NCBI GenBank assembly: GCA_023443225.1
Contig: JAEZVF010000038.1
Location: 1 to 64,000, forward strand
DNA: 64,000 bases
Source: Bacillota bacterium
GTDB lineage: Bacteria; Bacillota; Clostridia; Lachnospirales; Lachnospiraceae
Direction of reading: 5' to 3'
Below are positions 52,491 through 61,780 of the stretch, piece after piece; within the stretch, counting starts at the first letter, position 1, and each line of letters starts with the position of its first letter. Below the pieces are notes generated by a model. It saw only the letters and a list, made by a program, of their open reading frames with translations. It searched no databases and was not told the DNA's origin. The translations under genes were made by a program, and so were the position numbers.

Positions 52491-53228
52491 ATGGAGTATG
52501 TATACAAAGAGGAGTTTTCTGTAATTGGTAAATTAGGACAAGGGAAAGCAGAAAATCCCTGGGAATGGATTATGCCAATCTGGAATGATGCTAACAGTAG
52601 TTTTGGAGAAATCGATTCGTTGGTGAAAAAGAGTGCTTGTGCGCAGGTTTGGGGAATCATGAGTGATTTCGGGGAAAACTTTAAACGATGGGATAAGAAT
52701 GGAGGCAAATACTTAGCCTGCTGTGAAGTAGAAGCGGATGCTGTCGCACCGACCGGTTGGACAAAATGGATAGTGCCTTCCCAGACCTATCTTGTAGAAA
52801 AATGTAATCAGAACGATTATCTTCGAGTTTTTAACAGCACAATAGATGAGTATATACCCAATCATAATTTGCAACTGATTGGGGCAGTACACGAACATTA
52901 TCCGGAACCTGGTAATCCTTCACTGGTAGAACTCTATTTTCCCATTGCCTTCGGCAATTTCGAAGGCAATTATTTCTGCCAAAGTTGTGGAATGCCTATG
53001 AATACAGAAGAAGATAGGGGTACTGAGAAGGATTTAAGTAAAAGTGAAGATTATTGTGTATACTGTTATCAGAATGGAGAGTTTACGTCCGAACAAACAT
53101 TGGATGAAATGATAGAAACTTGTATTCCTTTTTCGATAGAAGGTGGGGTATATCCGGATGAAGATACAGCCAGAAAAGGAATGAAGGGTTATTTTCCACA
53201 ATTAAAGAGATGGAGATTAATGGTTTAA
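52491..53228 (+). CDS. GyrI-like ligand-binding protein with zinc-ribbon domain
   Basis: The 245-residue protein has a GyrI/AraC effector-like domain (about residues 1-158) with FSVIGKLGQG, CCEVEADAVAPTGWTKWIVP and the NLQLIGAVHEHYPE strand. A zinc-ribbon domain follows (YFCQSCGMPM near 163 and YCVYC near 187, CxxC pairs) with a helical tail. It could bind a cationic drug or another small ligand. It follows a WYL regulator. RBS AAAGGAGGATTTAACA. Confidence 0.87.
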   Translation: MEYVYKEEFSVIGKLGQGKAENPWEWIMPIWNDANSSFGEIDSLVKKSACAQVWGIMSDFGENFKRWDKNGGKYLACCEVEADAVAPTGWTKWIVPSQTYLVEKCNQNDYLRVFNSTIDEYIPNHNLQLIGAVHEHYPEPGNPSLVELYFPIAFGNFEGNYFCQSCGMPMNTEEDRGTEKDLSKSEDYCVYCYQNGEFTSEQTLDEMIETCIPFSIEGGVYPDEDTARKGMKGYFPQLKRWRLMV

Positions 53229-53312
53229 GATTTGCTGTACTGTAATATTCATTCAACAGTCTTAATAGGGTTTATGACAATCTAACCATATTTGATTTTA
53301 TTTACACACGAT

Positions 53313-53343
53313 GCACCATCTTCGGAGAGAAGGTGGTGCTTTT
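53313..53343 (+). terminator. Terminator after the GyrI-like gene
   Basis: GCACCATCTTC and GAAGGTGGTGC form an 11-bp perfect stem, then TTTT. Confidence 0.8.
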
Positions 53344-53417
53344 GCATTAGGTCTATAACATTAGAAGATTGGCATAAACTTAAGTAGATGGAGAAATAAG
53401 AAGAATGGAAGATAAGC

Positions 53418-54290
53418 ATGAATGCAAAGAGAACAAAGCAGCTCTTTTATTTTTACGTCATTTTAATAATAATTGCAGGTATGGTGACTAGCAATGCATT
53501 AAATCGTATTGGTGTATACCAGATTACCAAGCGTATAAAAAATGAAGGTATTCAATTTGATTCGTTTCGTGAAATGAATTTATCTGAAAAAATGATTCGA
53601 TCGGTGATAAAAGAGATGAATTCAGTTCATCCAAAGCGAGGTGCTTCCTCGGAAATCTATTTAAAATCAATAGACTATCTTACGGTTAACATGATGGTTA
53701 ATCATTATGCTAGGAATAACACGATAAAGATAAGCAAGAAAAATTATAACAACCTTATTCGTAATCTGTCTGGAAATCGGACCTTCCTCGAGCTAAAAAA
53801 GTATTATTCTTCTATACTTCAGGATATTAAATGTTTTCCGGTTGCAAAAAATCCAGAAGGGGATTTGATTGTAAGTTTTGAGGACTCGTGGAATGCCTAC
53901 CGAACCTATGGAGGAATACGAAGGCATGAAGGGACGGATTTAATGCCAAAAGAAAATATTCGGGGATATTATTCCATACTAAGCATGACAGATGGTACCA
54001 TAGAGAAGATGGGATGGTTAAATAAGGGGGGCTATCGCGTTGGTGTCAGGGGTAATTCGGGTGCCTATTATTATTATGCCCATCTGGAATCTTATGCACC
54101 TGGATTAAAGGTAGGAGATGAAGTGAAAGCAGGTCAATTTCTAGGTTATATGGGTGATAGTGGATATGGAATAGAAGGAACGACAGGACAATTTGATGTA
54201 CATCTTCATTTTGGTATCTATGTGGAAACACCTTTTGGAGAATTAAGTGTCAACCCCTACTGGATACTCCGATTTTTAGAAAATGGGTAA
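53418..54290 (+). CDS. M23-family peptidase, membrane anchored
   Basis: The 290-residue protein has one N-terminal membrane helix (about residues 9-25). A helical region of about 120 residues (RIKNEGIQFDSFREMNLS) and a C-terminal LytM/M23 domain follow. Zn ligands are in RRHEGTDLM (near 172, His and Asp) and VHLHFGIYV (near 265, HxH), with YYYAHLES as the catalytic His segment. It should act on peptidoglycan outside the membrane and may have a sporulation or division role. Confidence 0.88.
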   Translation: MNAKRTKQLFYFYVILIIIAGMVTSNALNRIGVYQITKRIKNEGIQFDSFREMNLSEKMIRSVIKEMNSVHPKRGASSEIYLKSIDYLTVNMMVNHYARNNTIKISKKNYNNLIRNLSGNRTFLELKKYYSSILQDIKCFPVAKNPEGDLIVSFEDSWNAYRTYGGIRRHEGTDLMPKENIRGYYSILSMTDGTIEKMGWLNKGGYRVGVRGNSGAYYYYAHLESYAPGLKVGDEVKAGQFLGYMGDSGYGIEGTTGQFDVHLHFGIYVETPFGELSVNPYWILRFLENG

Positions 54291-54367
54291 AATATTTACC
54301 ACAAGGTTATAGTTTTGTGATATAATTTGCTTATATGTATAATGAAGGGGACAAGGAGTGAAGTTAT

Positions 54368-55171
54368 ATGGAGATACAATTATGGAGAGAAAAACTGGAC
54401 CCATATGTTTTAGCGGTAGATGAAATGGTAGTTAAGTTTAACCATATAATAGAAGCATACAGGGAAATGGGGGAATACTCTCCTATAGAGCAGGTGATGG
54501 GGAGAGTAAAAACTATCTCTAGTATTTTAGAGAAAGCTCAAAAAAAACAAATTGAATTGGATGTAATAGAAGAACAGATGGAAGATATCGCCGGTGTTCG
54601 GATCATATGTCAGTTCGTAGAAGATATCAATAAAGTTGTAGAGATTATTAAGAAACGCACCGATATGCGTGTGAAAAGTGAGAAGGATTATATAGTAAAT
54701 AAAAAACCCAGCGGATATCGGAGTTATCATATGATCGTCTATTATACCGTGCAGACCTTAAGTGGTACGAAGGAAATACAAGCGGAGATTCAGATTCGAA
54801 CATTAGCCATGAACTTCTGGGCAACCATTGAACATTCTTTGCAATATAAATATAAGCAGAATATGCCGGAGCATATTAAGGTAAGACTATCGAAAGCAGC
54901 GGATGCTATCTTGGTATTAGAACAGGAAATGTCAGAAGTACGAAGTGAGATTATGGATGCCCAGAATTCATTCCGAATAAAGGCAAATATGGTAGCCGAT
55001 ATTTTAACCAATATTCAAAATCTTTATAAGGTAGCGAACAAACGAGAGGTCATAAAAATTCAGGATGAATTCTTCCGAATATATGAATCTGGAGATTTGA
55101 CCCAATTAGAACGTTTTAATAAAGAATTGGATATCATATCGGAGGGATACCGAGCTCAAAGTTTGCGTTAG
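54368..55171 (+). CDS. Small alarmone synthetase (GTP pyrophosphokinase, RelQ/YjbM-like)
   Basis: The 267-residue protein has a single synthetase domain without HD hydrolase, TGS or ACT domains. Motifs are IAGVRIICQF (near 78), KPSGYRSYHMIVYYT (near 116), EIQIRTLAMNFWATIEHSL (near 140) and a coiled C-terminal tail. It makes (p)ppGpp from GTP/GDP and ATP. TATAAT (54321) with a poor -35 lies upstream. RBS GGGGACAAGGAGTGAAGTT. Confidence 0.92.
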   Translation: MEIQLWREKLDPYVLAVDEMVVKFNHIIEAYREMGEYSPIEQVMGRVKTISSILEKAQKKQIELDVIEEQMEDIAGVRIICQFVEDINKVVEIIKKRTDMRVKSEKDYIVNKKPSGYRSYHMIVYYTVQTLSGTKEIQAEIQIRTLAMNFWATIEHSLQYKYKQNMPEHIKVRLSKAADAILVLEQEMSEVRSEIMDAQNSFRIKANMVADILTNIQNLYKVANKREVIKIQDEFFRIYESGDLTQLERFNKELDIISEGYRAQSLR

Positions 55172-55199
55172 TACAGAAGGGAATGAAAAGGAGAAAGCA

Positions 55200-56603
55200 A
55201 TGACCTTACCAAAGCAATTTGAAGATAGAATGAAAGAACTGTTAAGGGATGAGTATGACGAATATATCAAATGCTTTGAACAGAAACATTATAGTGGAAT
55301 TCGGGTAAATACATTGAAGATTAGTCCGGCAGAATTTGAGGCTATCTGCCCTTTTGAGGTAAAACGAATTCCTTGGATTGAAAATGGGTATTATTATGAT
55401 GGAAAAGACCAACCGGCGAGACACCCATATTATCATGCCGGTTTATATTATATACAGGAACCAAGTGCTATGACCCCTGCTAATTTACTGCCGATAAAGC
55501 CAGGTGATAAAGTTTTGGATTTATGTGCAGCACCTGGTGGAAAAAGTACAGAGTTGGCTGCAAAACTGGGAGGAGAAGGATTGCTTGTAGCAAATGATAT
55601 CAGCAATTCTAGGGCAAAAGCATTACTGAAAAATATAGAGCTTTTTGGTGTACAGAATGCTGTAGTAGTGAGTGAAAACCCTTCAAAACTGGCAAAGCAA
55701 TTTGAAGGTTATTTTGATAAAATACTGGTGGATGCACCTTGTTCGGGAGAGGGAATGTTTCGAAAAAGTCCTGCCATGATAAAGTCTTGGGAGCAATGTG
55801 GTGTAGGCTATTATAGTCAACTGCAGAAAGAAATCATTCTTTTTGCTGCAAAGATGTTAAAACCAGGTGGAAGTATGTTGTACTCCACCTGTACTTTTTC
55901 TCCGGAAGAAGATGAAGGAACGGTTGCTTTTCTTTTAGAACAGTGTCCGGAATTTCATGTGGTAAATCCTCTTAAGGAAAGAAAAAGCAGTGAAAGTAGT
56001 GAAAAAGATATTTCCTATGATGGTTTTGACTTTGGAAGACCGGAATGGGTTAACGGACCAGAGGAATTAAAGAATTGTATCCGGCTATGGCCGCACCGGT
56101 TACATGGAGAAGGACATTTTATGGCCCTGCTTCAGAAAGAGAGTTCCAATCTGCCATCGGCATTAGCAGATAGAAAGCAGAAGAAGTGTAATTTATCCAA
56201 GGAAGCAGAAGAATTTATTCATCAGTTGGACATTCAGATTGAACATAAAGAGTTTGAAATCCGAGAGGAAAGAATATATCTTGTACCAACGGAATTACCG
56301 GAATTAAAAGGACTTCGTATCATGAGGCAGGGTTTGCTCTTAGGTGAGATGAAGAAGAACCGTTTTGAACCGAATCAGGCTTTAGCCAGTGCATTAAAGC
56401 AAACGGAATATGGTCATATTATAAATCTGTCAGCTAATGATCCCGATGCAATTAAGTATTTAAAATGTGAAACCATCGCTGTTTCACAAGATTACGAGGA
56501 TGGTTGGAAATTAATTTGTGTTGATGGATATCCCTTAGGCTGGGGAAAACTTCATGGTGGAACTTTAAAAAACAAATACCAGCCTGGCTGGCGATGGATG
56601 TAA
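55200..56603 (+). CDS. rRNA cytosine-C5 methyltransferase (RsmB/RsmF, NOL1/NOP2/sun family)
   Basis: The 467-residue protein has a RsmB-like N-terminal domain, then motif I CAAPGGKSTELA (near 106), motif IV with the catalytic Cys DAPCSGEGMFRKS (near 180) and motif VI YSTCTFSPEEDE (near 227). The C-terminal extension with a PUA-like end (GYPLGWGKLHGGTLKN) points to the RsmF/YebU subgroup. It should methylate a cytosine of 16S rRNA. RBS AAAAGGAGAAAGCA. Confidence 0.92.
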   Translation: MTLPKQFEDRMKELLRDEYDEYIKCFEQKHYSGIRVNTLKISPAEFEAICPFEVKRIPWIENGYYYDGKDQPARHPYYHAGLYYIQEPSAMTPANLLPIKPGDKVLDLCAAPGGKSTELAAKLGGEGLLVANDISNSRAKALLKNIELFGVQNAVVVSENPSKLAKQFEGYFDKILVDAPCSGEGMFRKSPAMIKSWEQCGVGYYSQLQKEIILFAAKMLKPGGSMLYSTCTFSPEEDEGTVAFLLEQCPEFHVVNPLKERKSSESSEKDISYDGFDFGRPEWVNGPEELKNCIRLWPHRLHGEGHFMALLQKESSNLPSALADRKQKKCNLSKEAEEFIHQLDIQIEHKEFEIREERIYLVPTELPELKGLRIMRQGLLLGEMKKNRFEPNQALASALKQTEYGHIINLSANDPDAIKYLKCETIAVSQDYEDGWKLICVDGYPLGWGKLHGGTLKNKYQPGWRWM

Positions 56604-56624
56604 GAACAGAAAGGAATTATAACA

Positions 56625-57347
56625 ATGGGTGCACCGGTTCGTTTGGATAAATATCTTGCAGATATGAAAATAGGTAGCAGGAGCGAAGTAAAAACATATA
56701 TCCGAAAAGGCAGGGTACAGGTAAACGGTGAGGTCATAAAAGCTGCGGATACTAAGATTGATACTTCAAACTCTGTAGTAAGCTTTGATAATCAAATAAT
56801 TGAATACGAAGCATATGAGTACTTTATGCTGAACAAACCAGCAGGTGTAGTTTCGGCTACAACAGATAATTTGAGCAAGACAGTAATTGATCTTATTACA
56901 GACTCAAAGAAAAATGATATATTTCCAGTTGGAAGATTGGATAAGGATACCGAAGGGTTGTTACTGATAACAAATGACGGGGAATTAGCACACAAGCTGT
57001 TATCTCCAAAAAAACATGTGGGTAAAGTATATTTTGCCCGTATCAGAGGAAGAGTTACGGATCTTGAGATAGAGGTGTTTAAGCAAGGCATCAAACTTGG
57101 TGTGGATTTTACAACGCTCCCTGCAGAATTAACCGTATTAGAAAGCGCAGATATATCTACAGTTGAAGTTACAATTTTTGAAGGTAAGTTTCATCAAGTG
57201 AAAAGGATGTTCGAAGCTGTTGGCATGGAAGTGATTTATTTGAAGAGATTGCGAATGGGAGAATTAAGCTTGGATGAGACACTTGCTCCAGGAGAATATA
57301 GAAAACTAACAAAGGAAGAACTTGCCAAACTTAAGGCAATTCAATGA
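56625..57347 (+). CDS. rRNA pseudouridine synthase, RsuA family
   Basis: The 240-residue protein has an N-terminal S4 RNA-binding domain (LDKYLADMKIGSRSEVKTYI near residue 6). The catalytic RsuA core has the Asp motif GRLDKDTEGLLLITNDG (near 103) and a C-terminal FHQVKRMF. It isomerises a uridine in 16S or 23S rRNA. It follows the RsmF-like gene by 21 bp. Confidence 0.92.
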   Translation: MGAPVRLDKYLADMKIGSRSEVKTYIRKGRVQVNGEVIKAADTKIDTSNSVVSFDNQIIEYEAYEYFMLNKPAGVVSATTDNLSKTVIDLITDSKKNDIFPVGRLDKDTEGLLLITNDGELAHKLLSPKKHVGKVYFARIRGRVTDLEIEVFKQGIKLGVDFTTLPAELTVLESADISTVEVTIFEGKFHQVKRMFEAVGMEVIYLKRLRMGELSLDETLAPGEYRKLTKEELAKLKAIQ

Positions 57348-57353
57348 GATAAG

Positions 57354-58025
57354 ATGATTATGAAAAGTGGTAAAGATATGTTAAATAATGTGAAAGCGGT
57401 TTTGTTTGATTTAGATGGAACATTAATCGACTCCATGTGGATGTGGAAAGATATTGATATTGATTATTTGCATAAATTTGGTTACGAATATCCTGAGGAT
57501 TTACAGCCGACGATTGAAGGTATGAGTTTCACGGAAACAGCCATTTATTTTAAGGAACGCTTTGATATACCGGATTCGATTGAACAAATTCAAGCGGAAT
57601 GGAATCGTATGGCTAGGGATAAGTATTGCAATGAAGTCCCATTAAAGGAAGGTGCTCTTACTTTACTGAAATCCTTAAAAGACAATCATATTAGAGCTGG
57701 TATAGCTACTAGCAACTCTAGAGAATTGGTTGATTTGATTATCGAAAAACTTAATATTAAAACTTATTTTGAATCTATTCGAACCTCTTGTGAAGTGAAG
57801 CAAGGAAAACCAGCACCAGACATCTATATGAAAGTATCCAGTGATCTTTGCGTTGGTGCAGAGCATTGTCTGGTATTTGAAGATGTATTAGCTGGTGTCA
57901 TGGCAGGCAAGCGAGCCGGTATGAAAGTATGTGGTGTATATGATCCATTCTCAAAGGCAGAAAAAAATGAAATTATCCAGCAATCAGATTATTACATACA
58001 TTCTTTTCTTGAGATATTAGATTAG
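57354..58025 (+). CDS. HAD-superfamily IA hydrolase (phosphoglycolate phosphatase-like)
   Basis: The 223-residue protein has HAD motif I LFDLDGTLIDS (Asp near 19), motif II TSNSRE, motif III Lys in KQGKPAPDIY and motif IV EDVLAGVMAGKRAGM. A helical cap between motifs I and II (subclass IA) marks a beta-phosphoglucomutase/phosphatase-like enzyme. The start is ambiguous (ATG at 57354, 57360 or 57378), as no clear RBS is seen. Substrate unknown. Confidence 0.88.
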   Translation: MIMKSGKDMLNNVKAVLFDLDGTLIDSMWMWKDIDIDYLHKFGYEYPEDLQPTIEGMSFTETAIYFKERFDIPDSIEQIQAEWNRMARDKYCNEVPLKEGALTLLKSLKDNHIRAGIATSNSRELVDLIIEKLNIKTYFESIRTSCEVKQGKPAPDIYMKVSSDLCVGAEHCLVFEDVLAGVMAGKRAGMKVCGVYDPFSKAEKNEIIQQSDYYIHSFLEILD

Positions 58026-58026
58026 A

Positions 58027-58122
58027 GATTAAGACGTCATAAGTCCTCAATTACTAAAAGTTGAATATACATACAGCGCTATTCATATGATATCCTTAAT
58101 TAGGACTTATGATGTCTTAATC
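58027..58122. repeat. Near-perfect 21-bp inverted repeat between two genes
   Basis: GATTAAGACGTCATAAGTCCT (58027) and its complement (58102-58122) differ by one G-T wobble. They flank about 54 bases that contain further A+T-rich pairing. Either a large terminator or a decayed insertion element. Confidence 0.55.
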
Positions 58123-58152
58123 GTTATGAATTAAAAATGACAGGAGTTTGTT

Positions 58153-59115
58153 ATGAAACTGATTACAGTTGGAAGTAATGAGGCAGGGCAGCGATTGGAT
58201 AAGCTATTGTTAAAGCAATTAAACAAAGCTCCAAAAAGCTTTATTTATAAAATGCTTCGAAAGAAAAATATTACATTAAACGGTAAGAAAGCAGATGGTT
58301 CTGAGAAGACAGAGCTAAACGATGAAATTAGGCTCTTCTTATCAGAAGATACCATAAGTAATTTCAGTGAGTGCTTTAATGCTACAGCTGTAGAACATGA
58401 ATTTGAGACGATTTTTGAAGATAAGAATATTCTGGTTGTTAATAAACCTGCAGGCTTGCTTTCACAAAAAGCAGCTTCTACCGATATATCTTTAGTAGAG
58501 CATATTCTGTCGTATCTGTTGAGCACAGAACAGATTACCAAGGAGGAATTGCAGACCTTTAAACCGGCAATATGTAATCGCTTAGACCGTAATACCAGTG
58601 GAATTGTCGTGGCAGGTAAGACCTTGCTTGGTTTACAGACGATGTCAGAAATATTCCGCGACAGAACAATACAAAAATATTATTTATGTATCGTGAAAGG
58701 AAAATTAAGTGAATCTCGTGCTATTTCAGGTTATTTATTGAAAAACGAAAAAACGAACCAGGTCATCATTTCCAAGACTAGGATGGAAGGCAGTGACCCA
58801 ATTAAAACCGAATACCAGCCAATACAATATAGTGAAGAATTTACCCTGCTTCGAGTTAAGTTGATAACAGGAAAAACACATCAGATACGTGCTCATCTAT
58901 GCAGTATCGGTTATCCAATTATCGGAGATGGCAAATACGGTGTCAAGAGTGTTAATAAGCAGTTTCGAAGTAAATACCGATTAGAGCACCAACTATTGCA
59001 TTCTTATGAGATTATTTTTCCCAATATGGAGGGAGAGTTTAAATATCTGTCAGGCAAAACACTAAAGGCAGAATTACCGGAGTATTTTAAACAAATAAGA
59101 AAGGATCTATTTTAA
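58153..59115 (+). CDS. RluA-family pseudouridine synthase
   Basis: The 320-residue protein has an N-terminal S4 domain (RLDKLLLKQLNKAPKSFIYK near 14). The RluA catalytic core has NRLDRNTSGIVVAGKT (Asp near 145) and the GKTHQIRAHLCSIGYPIIGDG segment (near 240), closing with LHSYEIIFP. It modifies a uridine of 23S rRNA. RBS CAGGAGTTTGTT. Downstream it is followed directly by the Holliday junction resolvase gene. Confidence 0.93.
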   Translation: MKLITVGSNEAGQRLDKLLLKQLNKAPKSFIYKMLRKKNITLNGKKADGSEKTELNDEIRLFLSEDTISNFSECFNATAVEHEFETIFEDKNILVVNKPAGLLSQKAASTDISLVEHILSYLLSTEQITKEELQTFKPAICNRLDRNTSGIVVAGKTLLGLQTMSEIFRDRTIQKYYLCIVKGKLSESRAISGYLLKNEKTNQVIISKTRMEGSDPIKTEYQPIQYSEEFTLLRVKLITGKTHQIRAHLCSIGYPIIGDGKYGVKSVNKQFRSKYRLEHQLLHSYEIIFPNMEGEFKYLSGKTLKAELPEYFKQIRKDLF

Positions 59116-59136
59116 CTCGGTACAAAGGAGAAGATT

Positions 59137-59685
59137 ATGCCATCTTGGAATTCTAGGGGCCTAAGAGGTTCCGCTTTAGAAGAATTAATAAATTTTACAA
59201 ATTTAAAGTACAGAGACAAAAAATTAGCGTTGATTCAAAAAGTTCCTACGCCGATTACACCGATTACGATTGACAAAGAGAATCGTCATATTACTCTTGC
59301 TTATTTTGAAGAAAAGAGTACGGTGGATTACATCGGTGTTGTTCAAGGAATACCGGTTTGTTTTGATGCAAAAGAATGTGCCGTGAATACCTTTTCTTTG
59401 CAAAATGTGCATGAACATCAGGTTAATTTTATGAGAGAATTTGAAGAACAGGGGGGCATTGCCTTCCTGTTGCTTTACTATTCAAAAAGGAATGTATTTC
59501 ATTATCTTCCATACAAACAACTGTTATTATTTTGGGAAAGGGCTCAAAGTGGAGGAAAGAAAAGTTTTCGATATGAAGAACTGAATCCGGATGACGAGAT
59601 AGTTTGTAAGAATAATCTTTATATTCATTATTTAGAGAATTTGGCAAGGGATATTTGTCAGAGAGAAAAGGAGCAGGATTCCTAG
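59137..59685 (+). CDS. recU: Holliday junction resolvase RecU
   Basis: The 182-residue protein opens with a RecU-like GLRGSALEELI start. The RecU nuclease core has STVDYIGVVQGIPVCFDAKE (near 68; Asp, Asp, Glu and Lys as metal ligands) and a C-terminal helical tail. It cuts four-way junctions in recombination repair and chromosome segregation. RBS AAAGGAGAAGATT. The C-terminus overlaps the hisZ promoter region. Confidence 0.9.
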   Translation: MPSWNSRGLRGSALEELINFTNLKYRDKKLALIQKVPTPITPITIDKENRHITLAYFEEKSTVDYIGVVQGIPVCFDAKECAVNTFSLQNVHEHQVNFMREFEEQGGIAFLLLYYSKRNVFHYLPYKQLLLFWERAQSGGKKSFRYEELNPDDEIVCKNNLYIHYLENLARDICQREKEQDS

Positions 59686-59714
59686 TTGACATCCAGAAGT
59701 GAATATATTATAAT
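59686..59714 (+). promoter_or_regulatory. Sigma-A promoter of the his operon
   Basis: TTGACA (59686-59691), exactly 17 bases, then TATAAT (59709-59714). The -35 box abuts the recU stop. A 95-base leader follows before hisZ, with no T-box or His-codon leader recognised. Confidence 0.85.
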
Positions 59715-59809
59715 AATGAATTAATATGGTAGCGAATTATCACGTTACAACAATAAAGTAGTTTTCCTCTGCCATTTCTATAATACAAGCAGGGAGTCAG
59801 GAGTTTATT

Positions 59810-61066
59810 ATGATTGATAAATTATTACATACACCAGAAGGAGTCAGGGATATTTACAATTCCGAATGTGAAAGAAAACTGCAATTACAAAATCGTCTAC
59901 ATCATGTTATGAAACTACACGGTTTTAAAGACATACAGACGCCAACCTTTGAGTTTTTTGATATTTTTAGTAAAGAGCGGGGTACGGTTGCTTCCAAGGA
60001 TATGTATAAATTTTTTGATCGTGAAGGTAACACCTTAGTACTAAGACCAGATATTACACCGTCCATTGCTCGTTGTGCTGCAAAATATTATAAAGATGAA
60101 AAGTTTCCCATTCGCATGTGTTATATGGGTAGTACATTTATTAATAACAGCAGCTATCAGGGGAAATTAAAGGAATCCACACAATTGGGCGCTGAATTAA
60201 TGAACGATGCTTCCACCGATGCGGATGCAGAAATGTTGGCATTGACGATTGAATGCCTTCTGCAAGCTGGACTGAAAGAATTTCAAGTGGAAATCGGTGA
60301 GGCTGATTTTTTCCGTGGATTGGTGAATGAAGCTGGATTTGATGAAGAAGAAGAGACACAGCTTCGAATTCTGATTGAGAATAAGAATATGTTTGGGGTA
60401 GAAGAAATGATATCGAGTAAGGATATCAACTCCGAATTAAAGACGGTTTTCTTAACCTTACCTCAATTATTTGGAACGTTGGATAAATTAACCTTTGCAA
60501 AAACACTTACCAAGAATGCAAGAGCGTTAAGGGCAATTGAACGTCTGGAGCAATTATATGATATTTTAAAGATTTATGGATTAGAGAAGTATATAACCTT
60601 TGATCTTGGTATGCTGAGTAAATATAATTATTACACCGGAATCATCTTCCGTGCTTATACCTATGGCACAGGGGATAACATCGTTGATGGTGGACGTTAT
60701 GATAATTTGGTAGGGCAATTTGGTAAAAATGCACCCGCTATTGGAATGGCTATTTTGGTAGATCAGCTTCTGATGGCCCTATCAAGACAAAAAATTGAAA
60801 TACAGTCTGATTCAAATAGTACTTTGATTTTATACAAGGATAAACTGCTTCATAGTGCAATCATGTTAGCAAAGCATTATAGATGTCTAGATAAGAATGT
60901 TGAATTATTGCGAGAAGAAGGTAATTCTATCGAGGACTATACCTCCTATGCATTGCGTAATGCAATCAATGAGATTCTATATTTTGAAACTTCTGAGCTT
61001 ATTAAGGTAATTCACACGGAAAGTGGAGAAGTCAAGGAAGTACTGGTGAAGGAACTTATGAAGTAA
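59810..61066 (+). CDS. hisZ: ATP phosphoribosyltransferase regulatory subunit HisZ
   Basis: The 418-residue protein is a HisRS paralogue: TPEGVRDIYNSE (near 7), a class II motif 2-like LRPDITPSIAR (near 76) and YTGIIFRAYTYGTGDNIVDG (near 270) with GGRYDNLVGQFG. It lacks the C-terminal anticodon-binding domain. It should complex with the short HisG to sense histidine. First gene of the his operon. RBS AGTCAGGAGTTTATT. Confidence 0.95.
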   Translation: MIDKLLHTPEGVRDIYNSECERKLQLQNRLHHVMKLHGFKDIQTPTFEFFDIFSKERGTVASKDMYKFFDREGNTLVLRPDITPSIARCAAKYYKDEKFPIRMCYMGSTFINNSSYQGKLKESTQLGAELMNDASTDADAEMLALTIECLLQAGLKEFQVEIGEADFFRGLVNEAGFDEEEETQLRILIENKNMFGVEEMISSKDINSELKTVFLTLPQLFGTLDKLTFAKTLTKNARALRAIERLEQLYDILKIYGLEKYITFDLGMLSKYNYYTGIIFRAYTYGTGDNIVDGGRYDNLVGQFGKNAPAIGMAILVDQLLMALSRQKIEIQSDSNSTLILYKDKLLHSAIMLAKHYRCLDKNVELLREEGNSIEDYTSYALRNAINEILYFETSELIKVIHTESGEVKEVLVKELMK

Positions 61067-61095
61067 TTCAAATTATGATTGGAGGAAAACAGACG

Positions 61096-61737
61096 GTGAG
61101 ATATTTAACTTTTGCTCTTGCGAAGGGCAGATTAGCAAAGAAAACACTGGAAATTTTAGAACAAATTGGATATTCCTGTGAAGAAATGAAAGATCCCAAT
61201 TCCAGGAAATTAATATTTGTAAATGAAGAACAAAAAATTAAAATATTCCTTTCAAAAGCAAATGATGTTCCTACCTATGTTGAATATGGTGCAGCGGATA
61301 TCGGAGTAGTTGGACGAGACACCATTTTGGAAGAGGGAAGAAAATTATACGAAGTAATTGACTTAGGATTGGGTAAATGCAGGATGTGTGTGGCTGGGCC
61401 AAAAGAAGCAAAGGAATTATTACAACATGGTGAATTAATTCGGGTAGCTACCAAATATCCGAACATAGCAAAAGATTACTTCTATAATAAAAAGCATCAG
61501 ACGGTAGAAATTATTAAATTAAATGGTTCTATCGAATTGGCTCCGATCGTCGGATTGTCCGAAGTAATCGTAGATATCGTTGAGACCGGCTCCACCTTAA
61601 AGGAAAATGGCTTAGAAGTACTGGAAGAAATCTGTCCGCTATCTGCCAGGATGGTAGTCAATCAGGTAAGTATGAAGATGGAGCATGAGCGAATAACAAA
61701 ATTAATAAACGATTTGAGGGAAGTAATCTCAAAATAA
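61096..61737 (+). CDS. hisG: ATP phosphoribosyltransferase catalytic subunit HisG (short form)
   Basis: I use GTG 61096, ten bases after GGAGG, which gives 213 residues; the longer ATG frame lies inside that RBS. The protein opens with LTFALAKGRLAKKTLEIL and has GAADIGVVGRD (near 72), with the PRPP loop in IVDIVETGSTLKENGL (near 163). It lacks the regulatory C-terminal domain of long HisG, which fits the adjacent hisZ. It catalyses the first committed step of histidine synthesis. Confidence 0.95.
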   Translation: MRYLTFALAKGRLAKKTLEILEQIGYSCEEMKDPNSRKLIFVNEEQKIKIFLSKANDVPTYVEYGAADIGVVGRDTILEEGRKLYEVIDLGLGKCRMCVAGPKEAKELLQHGELIRVATKYPNIAKDYFYNKKHQTVEIIKLNGSIELAPIVGLSEVIVDIVETGSTLKENGLEVLEEICPLSARMVVNQVSMKMEHERITKLINDLREVISK

Positions 61738-61780
61738 ATGTTTTGTGCCCAGTAAGGCAGAAGGGAGTAAAGGTATCAAT

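Noticed and set aside
59715..59809. T-box or His attenuator in the his operon leader
   Set aside because: No T-box sequence, no His codon run and no terminator/antiterminator pair seen in the 95-base leader.
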